In this document: one piece after another, positions 34,701-42,086 of the stretch | Numbering within the stretch: position 1 is the stretch's first letter | Layout of the letters: every line of letters starts with the position of its first letter | DNA from: Gammaproteobacteria bacterium | GTDB taxonomy: Bacteria > Pseudomonadota > Gammaproteobacteria > Pseudomonadales > Azotimanducaceae | Direction of reading: 5' to 3' | NCBI GenBank assembly: GCA_009842245.1 | Contig: VYFT01000014.1 | Location: 31,456 to 73,541 of the forward strand | Length of the DNA stretch: 42,086 bases | Translations under genes and position numbers: made by a program | Notes under the pieces: model-generated | What the model saw: the letters and a program-made list of their open reading frames with translations, nothing else | Database searches by the model: none | Told to the model about the DNA's origin: nothing

Positions 34701-35309
34701 ATGAGCACACCTGAGATACAAGCACTAGAAAAACAAATTGGAGAACTTACTACAAAGCTGAAAGAACTTCAAATCGCGAATGAAGCCGATGCTGAAGCAG
34801 TACCCAATTACACGTTCGAAACAGAATTTGGAAACGTAACTTTGAATGACCTATTCGGTAATAAAGACACACTGTTTGTTATTCATAACATGGGCGATGG
34901 GTGTCGATACTGTACGATCTGGGCGGATGGAATAAACGGATTCTTACCTCATCTTGAGACTGCGATGTCAGTTGTGCTAGTATCCAAGAACGATCCTGAT
35001 ACGCAGCGTCGGTTTGCTAATTCCCGAGGGTGGCGTTTCAATATCGCTTCACATCGAAATTGCGACTACGCGAAAGACCACACGACTTTGGGCGATTACG
35101 GAAACGTCCCGGGAGCTGCCGTATACGTCCGCAAGGGAGATCAGATATTCAAGAAAAACGCTTGTTTATTCGGACCTGGAGACGTGTACTGCGCAATGTG
35201 GCACATGTTTGCTTTAGCGGGCATTAAAGAGGATAAGTGGACTCCACAGTTCCGCTATTGGTCTCGTCCTGAAAAGATGGAAGACGGTGGGCAAGGTGTG
35301 ATCGACTAA
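34701..35309 (+). CDS. DUF899 thioredoxin-like protein
   Basis: 202 aa. After a short N-terminal coiled coil (EIQALEKQIGELTTKLKELQ) comes the DUF899 signature MGDGCRYCTIWADGINGFLPHLE, a thioredoxin-like fold with a CxxC pair. It continues with a VSKNDPDTQRRFANSRGWRFN block. The aromatic C-terminus has further Cys residues (NACLF and VYCAMWHMF). Proteins of this family are annotated as peroxiredoxin- or thiol-disulfide-oxidoreductase-like, but their substrates are not established. No signal peptide, so probably cytoplasmic. It is monocistronic and convergent with tRNA-Pro. Confidence 0.85.
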   Translation: MSTPEIQALEKQIGELTTKLKELQIANEADAEAVPNYTFETEFGNVTLNDLFGNKDTLFVIHNMGDGCRYCTIWADGINGFLPHLETAMSVVLVSKNDPDTQRRFANSRGWRFNIASHRNCDYAKDHTTLGDYGNVPGAAVYVRKGDQIFKKNACLFGPGDVYCAMWHMFALAGIKEDKWTPQFRYWSRPEKMEDGGQGVID

Positions 35310-35334
35310 GCGATTTATTCTGTCCGTTCAAAGA

Positions 35335-35411
35335 TGGTCGGGACGGCCGGATTTGAACCGGCGACCACATGACCCCCAGTCATGTGCGCTACCAAACTGC
35401 GCCACGTCCCG
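35335..35411 (-). tRNA. tRNA-Pro (anticodon GGG)
   Basis: 77 nt including an encoded CCA. All stems pair: acceptor CGGGACG/CGTCCCG, D stem GCGC/GCGC, anticodon stem CATGA/TCATG with loop CTGGGGG, and T stem GCCGG/CCGGC with TTCAAAT. The discriminator is A. It lies downstream of the merR-like gene, the same place as in other gammaproteobacteria. Confidence 0.97.
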
Positions 35412-35460
35412 ATCTCTATGCTGAAGTATCGACGAAGAGTTTAACCCCTCTCAATAGTGC

Positions 35461-35829
35461 TTACTCGATAGTAATTTGCTTCAAGATTTGCTTCGCGTCC
35501 TGCAAATCTGCGATAGCTGCCTTTACATTTGATTGTGAGGCTGGAGTCAGTTCCGTCGACTCGTGCTCCACACGCCCGGTTGCTAGGAACTTTTGCGCGC
35601 CACTAATCGTGAACCCTCGAGTGTAGAGTAAGTCTTTCAACTCACCGATGAAGTCGATGTCGCTTTTGGTGTAATAACGTCGTCCATTTAAACGCGTCAG
35701 TTTTTGCAACTGTTCGAACTGAGTTTCCCAATAGCGAAGTACATGTTGTTTTACCTCGCATAACGTACTGACTTCACCGATCGTGTAGTAACGATCTTGA
35801 GTGGGCTTACTCGATTCCTGGTCCGGCAT
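35461..35829 (-). CDS. MerR-family transcriptional regulator
   Basis: 122 aa. A MerR-type winged-helix N-terminus (YYTIGEVSTLCEVKQHVLRYWETQFEQLQKLTRLNGRRYYTKSDIDFI) is followed by a short helical C-terminus without Cys or other effector-binding residues. Small MerR-like proteins of this type sit immediately after ihfA in many gammaproteobacteria; their targets are not known. Its start lies 23 nt inside ihfA, so it is translated as part of the operon. Confidence 0.92.
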   Translation of the reverse strand: MPDQESSKPTQDRYYTIGEVSTLCEVKQHVLRYWETQFEQLQKLTRLNGRRYYTKSDIDFIGELKDLLYTRGFTISGAQKFLATGRVEHESTELTPASQSNVKAAIADLQDAKQILKQITIE

Positions 35830-36139
35830 ACTTCGCGATCCGTTTCGTCAGTGTCCGACTTGGTTTGAAATGAACTTTGCTGCTTGGTGCGATTTCGACC
35901 GACTCGCCAGTTTTTATATTGCGACCCAATCGCCCTTTCCACTCACGAACTTCAAATTTGCCGAATCCTTTTAACTGAACTGAGTCCTTGGTCTCTAGTC
36001 CATATGTGATCGCGTCAAAGAAGTCATCAACGATCGAACTTGCTTCGGTAAAGGGAATACCTAATTCGTCATGAATCCGTTGCGCTAGTGTGGCCCGGGT
36101 TACTACTTCCTTCTTTGAGGTCACCTTAACACCATCCAA
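35807..36139 (-). CDS. ihfA: Integration host factor alpha-like protein, with Ile at the intercalating Pro position
   Basis: 110 aa, about 10 longer than E. coli IhfA. The position between pheT and the merR-like gene is the ihfA locus. Helix-rich dimer part (TRATLAQRIHDELGIPFTEASSIVDDFFDAI) is followed by the beta-arm region KGFGKFEVREWKGRLGRNIKTGESVEI and FKPSRTLTKRI. IHF bends DNA sharply by inserting a Pro at the tip of each arm, within GRNPKTGE. Here the residue is Ile75 (codon ATA, complement of 35915-35917). Architectural DNA-binding function is expected, but bending may differ. The gene begins 4 nt after pheT. Confidence 0.9.
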   Translation of the reverse strand: MDGVKVTSKKEVVTRATLAQRIHDELGIPFTEASSIVDDFFDAITYGLETKDSVQLKGFGKFEVREWKGRLGRNIKTGESVEIAPSSKVHFKPSRTLTKRIAKYAGPGIE

Positions 36140-36143
36140 CTCT

Positions 36144-38558
36144 CTAAGTTCTTAATTTTGCATTAAATTGAGTCGTAAGTTTGTCCACCACTTCATTCAT
36201 CAAACCGGTTACTTCTTCGTCTTGTAAAGTTCTCGATTGATGGCGTAAGGTAATCCCTATCGCGACGCTGTGTTGATTGTCCTCAAACTGAGTGCCACCG
36301 AATACATCAAAGACTACGAAATCCCATAAGAAACTCTTCAAAGTGACTCGCACTAGAGTCTCAATTTCACGAATGGTGACTGACTTATCTAAAACGATAG
36401 CTAGATCTCTTCGAACCGATGGGAACGGACTGAACTCTGCAAATCGAGCGAATTCCGATCGGAGTAGTTGAGCAGCGTCAAGCTCAAACGCATAAACGTC
36501 CTGATCAAGTTCAAAGTACCGCGCGACGTTCCTTCTCACTTTACCCACGACCCCGACAGTCCGATCCATCATCTTTACGGAGGCGCTATGACCAGCCTCG
36601 AGCCATTTACATGCAGCAGAATCAAAGACCACGTCGGAGAAGCACAATAACGACTCGATATCGGCTTTGAGGTCGTAAAAGTCAATTGTTTCTCGATTGT
36701 TCGCCCAAGACTCTGGATGCCGCGGACCTAACGACAATCCTGCGAGCTTATCTCGCTGTTTCAATTCACCAGATTTTTCATACTCGAAGCACTGACCATA
36801 CTCGAATATCCGTAGCGCGCTTTCCTGACGTGCGATGTTGTAAGCGGCGGCTGTCAGAAGACCAGGAACAATAGAACATCGCATTATTGATCGATCCATA
36901 GATATTGGATTAGCTAGTTCAGGTATTTTCTTGGAATTGCTGAATAAAGCGTTTGCATCATCTTTGATGAAACTATAGGTCATAGCTTCGTTATAACCCA
37001 ACGTGCTTAAATTCGCTCGAAGTTCTCGAACATCCCCCCGGATTCGTTTTGACCCTCGAAAGTGAGTCGCTACTTGCAAGGGTTCACTAGGGATGTTATC
37101 GTACCCGTATATGCGACAAATCTCCTCGATAAAGTCTTCCGGAATCTCAATGTCGTATCTATGTGGGGGCGGAGTAATCCACCATCCATTGTCCTCTTGC
37201 CTGAAGCCGAATTCCAATCGCTCAAACATATGGTTGACTTCTTTCGGATCGTGCGCGTAGCCTATCCGTTTCTGGGGTAACTCTTTCGGTAGAAAAATTT
37301 CTGGTCGAGGCGGGAGATGACTTTCTGAAACAACACTTACGACCGGGCCAAATCTTGGTATGTCCTCAGACCCTGACAAGCTTGGTGAGACTTCCTCAGC
37401 CAATCGCTTGCAAGCGCACCGAAGTGCTTGAAGCTGAATCGAAAAGTCTACGCCACGTTCGAACCGCAATGATGCTTCAGTCTGAACACCATATTTTCTC
37501 GCGGTCCCTCGTACTGCATCTGGAGTGAAGTAAGCAACTTCGAGAAGAATGTCTTTAGTTTCTGCAGTTACTGCACTGTCCAGACTTCCCATGACTCCTG
37601 CGATTGCGACCGGTTTGTCGCCGCTAGTGATAACCAAAGTTGAAGAATCGAGAGTAACATCGGTTCCGTCAAGAAGCAAAATTTTCTCCCCGGCCCGAGA
37701 ATATCGTACGACAATCCCATCCTTTACTTTGTCGAGGTCGAACGCATGCGTCGGCTGACCAGTTTCAAACAGCTCGTAGTTCAGACAATCGACGACATAG
37801 TTCACGGGACGCAATCCACAGCTTGTAAGGTCTTTTCGAAGTCTAGTTAAGTGTGTTGCGTCCCTCGGTACGTTTTTTATCACTATCCCGTGATAGATTG
37901 GACATGCTTCAGGTGCTTGAACTTCGATGGATACTTCGTCGGAGTGCAACTGAGAACATTCCCAATCAACGCCTGTGAGTGGATTGTGAAATGCACCATC
38001 AGTTACTAACTGTAGTTCTCGCGCCAATCCAAGTACTGAAAAACAGTCTCCTCGATTCGGCGTGAAATCGAGATCTAAAACCTTTTCGTCCCCGAGCAAG
38101 ACTTGTCCTAAGCACTCACCAATCTTACCCTGATTACTGCTCATGCGCCAAATCGTTTCGTGCTCGGATGAAATGCTAAGCTCTTTACCCGAGCACAACA
38201 TTCCATCGGACTCAACACCATGAATATTGGTTTTCTTGATAGCTCTGCCATCGGGAAGCTTTGCACCATCTTGCGCTAGTACGACTTTCTCCTCTAACTT
38301 CAAAGACGGATCGCCGCACACCACCTGGACAGTTTTGTTGTGCGTGCTATCGGTGAGAACGGTACAGACTAACAAGTCATTACGATCCGGATGTTGTTCG
38401 AGCTGTTTAATCTGTCCCACAATGACACCCGTGAATGGAACGGGAACTTCATAAATCGCGTCAACTTCCAGCCCAAGCGAGTTAAAGTGATTCACTAGTT
38501 CCGCGTCATCGCAGTCGTACTTCGCTAACCTTCTGAGCCAGCTCGTTGTAATTTTCAT
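36144..38558 (-). CDS. pheT: Phenylalanine-tRNA ligase beta subunit
   Basis: 804 aa, the usual length. It contains the N-terminal tRNA-binding OB domain (VPFTGVIVGQIKQLEQHPDRNDLLVCTV), and B3/B4 editing and B5 domains in the middle (NYVVDCLNYELFETGQPTHAFDLDK; DIEIPEDFIEEICRIYGYDNIP). The C-terminal anticodon-binding FDX-ACB domain follows (FSPFPSVRRDLAIVLDKSVTIREIE). It partners with PheS to charge tRNA-Phe. It lies 8 nt after pheS and directly before ihfA, a conserved order. Confidence 0.97.
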   Translation of the reverse strand: MKITTSWLRRLAKYDCDDAELVNHFNSLGLEVDAIYEVPVPFTGVIVGQIKQLEQHPDRNDLLVCTVLTDSTHNKTVQVVCGDPSLKLEEKVVLAQDGAKLPDGRAIKKTNIHGVESDGMLCSGKELSISSEHETIWRMSSNQGKIGECLGQVLLGDEKVLDLDFTPNRGDCFSVLGLARELQLVTDGAFHNPLTGVDWECSQLHSDEVSIEVQAPEACPIYHGIVIKNVPRDATHLTRLRKDLTSCGLRPVNYVVDCLNYELFETGQPTHAFDLDKVKDGIVVRYSRAGEKILLLDGTDVTLDSSTLVITSGDKPVAIAGVMGSLDSAVTAETKDILLEVAYFTPDAVRGTARKYGVQTEASLRFERGVDFSIQLQALRCACKRLAEEVSPSLSGSEDIPRFGPVVSVVSESHLPPRPEIFLPKELPQKRIGYAHDPKEVNHMFERLEFGFRQEDNGWWITPPPHRYDIEIPEDFIEEICRIYGYDNIPSEPLQVATHFRGSKRIRGDVRELRANLSTLGYNEAMTYSFIKDDANALFSNSKKIPELANPISMDRSIMRCSIVPGLLTAAAYNIARQESALRIFEYGQCFEYEKSGELKQRDKLAGLSLGPRHPESWANNRETIDFYDLKADIESLLCFSDVVFDSAACKWLEAGHSASVKMMDRTVGVVGKVRRNVARYFELDQDVYAFELDAAQLLRSEFARFAEFSPFPSVRRDLAIVLDKSVTIREIETLVRVTLKSFLWDFVVFDVFGGTQFEDNQHSVAIGITLRHQSRTLQDEEVTGLMNEVVDKLTTQFNAKLRT

Positions 38559-38566
38559 CTTCTAGC

Positions 38567-39547
38567 TCAATGGAACTGGTTAAGAAAACGTAGATCGTTT
38601 TCGAACATCAATCGTAAATCTCTGATCCCGAACTTCAACATCGCGAGACGATCAGCACCAAACCCAAACGCGAAGCCGCTGTACTCATTGGGATCCACTC
38701 CAGACATGCTGAGAACTCTCGGGTGAACCATTCCGCACCCCATAACTTCGCTCCATCCTTGAGCACCTTTCACATCAACCTCGGCCGATGGTTCAGTGAA
38801 TGGAAAGTACGATGGGCGAAACCGTACTTCTACTGATTCTTCGAAGAATGAATGAATGAACTCGATGACGGTGTGTTTAAGATGCGCAAAGCTAACGCCG
38901 CGATCGACAACAAGTCCCTCCACCTGGTGAAACATGGGCGTATGCGTACGATCATAATCGCAACGATAGACTCGACCGGGACAGATGATGTGAATGGGTG
39001 GCTTCCTTGTTTCCATCGTGCGAATTTGCACGGGAGAGGTGTGTGTACGCAGAACCTGTCCGTCTGTCAAGTAGAACGTGTCGTGCATATCGCGAGCGGG
39101 ATGTTCTGCAGGAATGTTCAATGCTTCGAAATTGTGATACTCGTCTTCAATTTCTGGACCGAGAACGACATCGTAACCAACGTTGAGGAATATATCCTCG
39201 ATGCGAGTAAGGGCTTGAGTTACTGGATGTAAACTACCTTTGAATCTAGCTCGACTGGGTAAAGATATATCGATCTCCTCGAATCCAGATTTGTTCTCAC
39301 CCGCGCCTGACTCGAGTTCAATGCGCCGCTCCGAGAGCGCAGTTTCGATGGACTTCTTGTACCGATTGATCTCTTCACCCACCGCAGGACGCTGTTCCTT
39401 GGGCAGGTCTTTGAGTCCGCGTAGAGCGAGAGTGAACGCTCCTTTACGGCCTAATGCTTGAACTCGAATGTCGTCCAACTCTTTCTCTGTCTGTGCTTGC
39501 TGCACTGAACGAAGAGTACTGTCGAAAGTGTCGTTTAATGTATCCAT
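38567..39547 (-). CDS. pheS: Phenylalanine-tRNA ligase alpha subunit
   Basis: 326-aa catalytic class II synthetase subunit. An N-terminal coiled coil (~1-90) is followed by motif 1 (HPVTQALTRIEDIFLNVGYDVVLGPEIEDEYHNFEALN), motif 2 (FHQVEGLVVDRGVSF) and motif 3 (GFAFGFGADRLAML). The 107-bp gap from rplT has no ATG-initiated short leader ORF like E. coli pheM, so Phe-codon attenuation is not evident here. Confidence 0.97.
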   Translation of the reverse strand: MDTLNDTFDSTLRSVQQAQTEKELDDIRVQALGRKGAFTLALRGLKDLPKEQRPAVGEEINRYKKSIETALSERRIELESGAGENKSGFEEIDISLPSRARFKGSLHPVTQALTRIEDIFLNVGYDVVLGPEIEDEYHNFEALNIPAEHPARDMHDTFYLTDGQVLRTHTSPVQIRTMETRKPPIHIICPGRVYRCDYDRTHTPMFHQVEGLVVDRGVSFAHLKHTVIEFIHSFFEESVEVRFRPSYFPFTEPSAEVDVKGAQGWSEVMGCGMVHPRVLSMSGVDPNEYSGFAFGFGADRLAMLKFGIRDLRLMFENDLRFLNQFH

Positions 39548-39630
39548 AAACGATGAAACCCGAAAAAGTTAGTTTGGTGTGGGTTTGAGTAGCTACGTCC
39601 TGCAATATAGTAAGGACACAGCGACCGATG

Positions 39631-39653
39631 CGTTGCGCGAATCAATCGCAACG
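39631..39653 (-). other. Hairpin just after rplT
   Basis: CGTTGCG/CGCAACG, a perfect 7-bp stem with a 9-nt loop, begins 1 nt after the rplT stop on the minus strand. No T-run follows, so it is not a simple terminator. It may protect the 3' end of the rplT message or slow transcription before pheS. Confidence 0.4.
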
Positions 39654-39654
39654 A

Positions 39655-40014
39655 TTAATTTGCGACTGCTTCTTTCGCGAGTGAAACTAAGTGCGCAAAC
39701 GACGCAGATTCGTGATATGCGAGATCTGCTAACACCTTCCTATCTAAACTGATATTTGCTTTTTTGAGTCCGTGCATGAACTGTCCGTAGGTCATGCCAT
39801 TTTCGCGTGCTGCTGCATTAATTCGGATGATCCAGAGCGATCGAAACTGGCGCTTTCGTTGTCGCCGATCGCGATACGCGTACTGGCCCGCCTTGATTAC
39901 AGCTTGCTTTGCAACCTTGAACGATCTACTGCGAGCACCGTAGTAACCGCGGGATTGTCGTAAAACTTTCTTGCGTCGTGCGCGCGACGCAACACTGTTT
40001 GTTGCTCGAGTCAC
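39655..40014 (-). CDS. rplT: 50S ribosomal protein L20
   Basis: 119 aa, standard length and sequence ([50 protein letters not shown] split across the N-terminal and globular parts). It is an early-assembly 23S rRNA binder, and in other bacteria it also represses translation of rpmI-rplT. It lies 15 nt downstream of rpmI. Confidence 0.98.
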   Translation of the reverse strand: MTRATNSVASRARRKKVLRQSRGYYGARSRSFKVAKQAVIKAGQYAYRDRRQRKRQFRSLWIIRINAAARENGMTYGQFMHGLKKANISLDRKVLADLAYHESASFAHLVSLAKEAVAN

Positions 40015-40029
40015 CGTTACTCCTGTGGA

Positions 40030-40230
40030 TTATCTCGCGTCGTAAGGTAATAAATCATCAACCTTTGCGACATCGCTATCTGACAAATTCTTGAAACCGC
40101 GTAGCTGACGCTTTCGTTGCTGTGACTTTTTAGAAAGCAAATGGTTCTTCCCGGTACGTTTGTGCTTGTACCCGTTGGAAGTACGACGAAATCGTTTTGC
40201 TGCTCCACGATGGGATTTAATTTTTGGCAT
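40030..40230 (-). CDS. rpmI: 50S ribosomal protein L35
   Basis: 66 aa, highly basic, starting [14 protein letters not shown] as in all L35 proteins. It sits 6 nt after infC and 15 nt before rplT. Confidence 0.97.
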   Translation of the reverse strand: MPKIKSHRGAAKRFRRTSNGYKHKRTGKNHLLSKKSQQRKRQLRGFKNLSDSDVAKVDDLLPYDAR

Positions 40231-40236
40231 GTGTTC

Positions 40237-40785
40237 TTATTTCTTCTTTTTCGTGCTCGCTGGTGCGAAAACCATCACTAATTGTTGCCCTTCAAACTTG
40301 GGTGCAAGTTCAACCGTTGCTTTCTCTGCAAAGTCTTCCTGTAACCGTTCTAACACCTTTAGTCCGATTTCTGGGTGCAAGCTCTCGCGCCCTTTAAAAC
40401 GAAGACTGACTTTAGCTTTGTCCCCGTCAGCTAGAAATCGTTCAATATTTCGAATCTTTGTTTGGTAGTCTCGTTCTCCGGTATTTACGCGAAACCTAAC
40501 TTCCTTGATTTGTGTATTTCTCTGCTTTTTCTTGTTTGCAGAAATATATTTCTTTTGCTCAAAGAGATGTTTGCTGTAGTCAAGTACCTTTACGACAGGT
40601 GGGCTGGATTGAGGTGCAATTAGCACCAAATCGAGTCCGTCCTTTTTCGCTTCTGCTAAGGCTCGCGACTTGGTCACGATACCTATTTGCTCACCGTCCT
40701 TGTCAATCAAACGCACCTGTGGAGCGTCTATGTCCTCATTGAGAGTTGCTCGCTCAAATTTAGAGCTAGCAGGTGTTTTGCTGAT
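40237..40785 (-). CDS. infC: Translation initiation factor IF-3, ATC start
   Basis: 182 aa from an ATC at 40785. The first conventional start codon in frame (GTG at 40716) would cut off the conserved N-terminus (RATLNEDIDAPQVRLIDKDGEQIGIV). GAGGAG lies 5 nt before the ATC. IF-3 genes are known to use AUU or AUC starts, which let IF-3 repress its own translation because it rejects non-standard initiation codons; E. coli uses AUU. The C-terminal domain (EVRFRVNTGERDYQTKIRNIERFLADGDKAKVSLRFKGRE) is normal. It is first in the infC-rpmI-rplT block. The usual upstream neighbour thrS is missing. Confidence 0.95.
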   Translation of the reverse strand: MSKTPASSKFERATLNEDIDAPQVRLIDKDGEQIGIVTKSRALAEAKKDGLDLVLIAPQSSPPVVKVLDYSKHLFEQKKYISANKKKQRNTQIKEVRFRVNTGERDYQTKIRNIERFLADGDKAKVSLRFKGRESLHPEIGLKVLERLQEDFAEKATVELAPKFEGQQLVMVFAPASTKKKK

Positions 40786-40796
40786 GTGTTCTCCTC
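40783..40796 (-). promoter_or_regulatory. infC ribosome site and ATC initiation codon
   Basis: GAGGAG (complement of 40791-40796), a 5-nt spacer and ATC (complement of 40783-40785). A strong Shine-Dalgarno sequence combined with a discriminated start codon is the arrangement used for IF-3 autorepression. Confidence 0.85.
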
Positions 40797-40808
40797 GTGG
40801 GCGTTAGC

Positions 40809-40889
40809 TCAATTTGTACTTGGTCTCTTTTGGATCGATACAGTCTCTCGGCTTTGGCTCAAACTCAAGGGTGAAAGGTTTTGTCGCAT
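40809..40889 (-). CDS. Putative 26-aa leader peptide upstream of infC
   Basis: ATG at 40889 with AAAGGAG 5 nt upstream, 26 codons beginning MRQNLSPLSLSQSRETVS, stop TGA at 40811-40809. The stop is 23 nt before the infC ATC. I recognise no homolog. The very good ribosome site and the position between a promoter-like sequence and infC argue for translation. It has no run of a single regulatory amino acid, though Ser is frequent. It could couple or insulate infC translation, or it may be a remnant of a lost upstream gene. Confidence 0.45.
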   Translation of the reverse strand: MRQNLSPLSLSQSRETVSIQKRPSTN

Positions 40890-40926
40890 GAATACTCCTT
40901 TAAAAATCGGTCCAAATAAAGATTGA

Positions 40927-40954
40927 ATTGTAACGTAAGAAAACTACCAAGCAA
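40927..40954 (-). promoter_or_regulatory. Probable promoter of the infC operon
   Basis: On the minus strand TTGCTT (complement of 40949-40954), a 16-bp spacer and TACAAT (complement of 40927-40932; 5/6 match to -10). Transcription would start near 40920 and give a ~135-nt leader holding the 26-codon ORF. In many relatives infC is instead read from thrS, so an own promoter is needed here. Confidence 0.55.
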
Positions 40955-41007
40955 GTTGAACGTCGTAAACAAATTGCAAGCATGTTAGTAAATCTCAGGA
41001 GGTTATT

Positions 41008-41036
41008 GTGGGTTCTACGCTAATTGTTAAACCCAC
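41008..41036 (-). other. Hairpin after the methylase gene
   Basis: GTGGGTT/AACCCAC, a 7-bp perfect stem with a 15-nt loop, begins 17 nt after the stop of the minus-strand methylase gene. No T-run follows, so intrinsic termination is doubtful. Confidence 0.35.
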
Positions 41037-41053
41037 TCGCACGAAATTAAAAG

Positions 41054-42086
41054 TTAATCGCGGAAGAGTTCTTGCACTGGTTCGTTTAACTCGACGAGAC
41101 TCTCGTTGCTTGATTCTGACAACATGTTCGCAATATCAACAATCTCAATGTGCAGAGGATTTTTATGGTCGTACACTGTGATCGGAGTTCGACGAAAGAT
41201 GGACTTGTCAAAGTGCATTTTTGACGTGCGACGCTTATCCCAAACTTCTTGCATACAAGGTGCGTTAAGAATTCCACACAAGTACAACGCTTCTTCAATC
41301 GAGGAGGTTAGCAGCCAATAAAGAGTTTGGCCAGCAATCTCTGAAGGGGTAACAGATGCTGCACGAAGATTTTTTCCTGACTTATTGTATATCACTTTCA
41401 ATCTGTCATTCGACTTGTGTAGGGTCAACTGTTTTGAAATGTACTTTTTGAAATCGAGATTTTCAAACAAACTATCGGCTGACGATGGTCTACGTCGATC
41501 TAAGTACAGTCTTTCGGCGGTAAGCCAATAGGAGTAGAGACGTGGGTATCGCGACTCGCAATGTTTCGGATCAAGTAGGTGAGTCCCATCATCGTCCGTT
41601 GGTGCAATTAAATACGCACTACTCTTCGCCTTAAATGGTTTAAGGTCTTGCGATCGATAAACAGGTAGCAGAGTATCTCTTTCAATGATCAAGTCTTTAG
41701 TTTCTACTCCGAACCATCGACCTTCAGACTTCTTCTGGCTACCTGGTTTCGTATCGACACTCACCAGTTGGTCCGAGACATCTACCACATTTTCAGTGAG
41801 AAGCAATGGTTCTGGGCTGTAGAATGCTCCACGTTGGACGGCTTCTAAATACTCAGAACTTGCAACATTTTCTTGTTCTATTTCAGAAATTTCTGCAATC
41901 TCAAATTTCACCCTCCATTTCAAGACTTGAAGAATTTCCTGAGGGTCGTCTGGTATTTTTCGACCGAAGACAACACAGGTTCCATTTGGTGCATGATCGA
42001 AAATTGGTGGGATTACATCATCAAGATTCCACGCAAGGTCGAGTTCAACATTATTAATCTCACTACGGAAACCTCGACGCCAATTA
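41054..42086 (-). CDS. Eco57I-like DNA methylase/restriction enzyme, C-terminal part (5' partial)
   Basis: The frame is open to the window edge. It covers 343 codons here, and the TTG at 41923 is only an internal codon. The edge part, ELDLAWNLDDVIPPIFDHAPNGTCVVFGRK, resembles the segment after the catalytic domain of N6-adenine methylases of the Eco57I/type IIG and related groups. The C-terminal part (TLYWLLTSSIEEALYLCGILNAPCMQEVWDKRRTSKMHFDKSIFRRTPI) resembles their target-recognition region. The catalytic NPPY motif would lie outside the window. It occupies the place where thrS is expected. Whether it belongs to a complete restriction or phage-defence system cannot be seen. Confidence 0.75.
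   Translation of the reverse strand, partial: NWRRGFRSEINNVELDLAWNLDDVIPPIFDHAPNGTCVVFGRKIPDDPQEILQVLKWRVKFEIAEISEIEQENVASSEYLEAVQRGAFYSPEPLLLTENVVDVSDQLVSVDTKPGSQKKSEGRWFGVETKDLIIERDTLLPVYRSQDLKPFKAKSSAYLIAPTDDDGTHLLDPKHCESRYPRLYSYWLTAERLYLDRRRPSSADSLFENLDFKKYISKQLTLHKSNDRLKVIYNKSGKNLRAASVTPSEIAGQTLYWLLTSSIEEALYLCGILNAPCMQEVWDKRRTSKMHFDKSIFRRTPITVYDHKNPLHIEIVDIANMLSESSNESLVELNEPVQELFRD

Noticed and set aside
39548..39654. pheM-like leader peptide before pheS
   Set aside because: No ATG-started short ORF with Phe codons in the gap, so E. coli-type attenuation is not supported.
41009..41180. Plus-strand ORF starting GTG with a strong AGGAGG 6 nt upstream
   Set aside because: It lies almost entirely antisense to the conserved C-terminus of the methylase gene and encodes no recognisable protein. 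The ribosome-site match is probably chance.
1..42086. CRISPR array, insertion sequence ends, integrase or prophage genes
   Set aside because: No spaced direct-repeat array and no transposase or integrase frame were seen. The only array-like signal is the three-copy fic promoter repeat.

Overview
This window looks like a chromosomal piece of a gammaproteobacterium with fairly balanced base composition (judged by eye, not computed). The main evidence is the right-hand block on the minus strand, infC-rpmI-rplT-pheS-pheT-ihfA-merR-like followed by tRNA-Pro(GGG). That order is typical of gammaproteobacteria such as Pseudomonas, although thrS, the usual neighbour of infC, is absent.

Layout: (1) 1-4410, a CusB-like adaptor that is cut by the window edge and carries a fused CusF-like copper-binding domain, followed by a CusA-type RND pump. 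(2) 4556-12987, an accessory island. It holds three tandem paralogous exported ankyrin-repeat proteins, an AAA+/DUF4143 ATPase pseudogene lying among them on the opposite strand, and two tandem paralogous exported proteins of unknown function. (3) 13201-18925, a gamma-glutamyltransferase-like hydrolase, a class II Fic protein with its own winged-helix domain and a triplet of 34-bp-spaced promoter repeats, and an exported M16 peptidase with a clear terminator. (4) 19166-25428, an NAD-dependent formate dehydrogenase operon (fdsG-fdsB-fdsA-fdhD-mobA). (5) 25635-30997, a partner-switching signalling module: a STAS antagonist, a response regulator with SpoIIE-type phosphatase, an RsbW-like kinase, a branched-chain-amino-acid-type binding protein and a histidine kinase. 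(6) 31105-34386, a circularly permuted ATP-grasp / alpha-E / transglutaminase operon. (7) 34701-35309, a DUF899 thioredoxin-like protein. (8) 35335-40889, tRNA-Pro and the translation operon. (9) 41054-42086, the C-terminal part of an Eco57I-like DNA methylase/restriction enzyme running off the window.

The most interesting observations are these. Three genes appear to start at AUU or AUC codons preceded by good Shine-Dalgarno sequences: infC, where this is a known control device, plus a STAS antagonist and an ATP-grasp enzyme, where it is not expected. The Fic gene appears to be autoregulated through three regularly spaced sites. The IhfA-like protein has Ile in place of the DNA-intercalating Pro. 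A 26-codon leader ORF with a strong ribosome site precedes infC. The exported ankyrin triplet is a plausible but unproven lineage-specific system.
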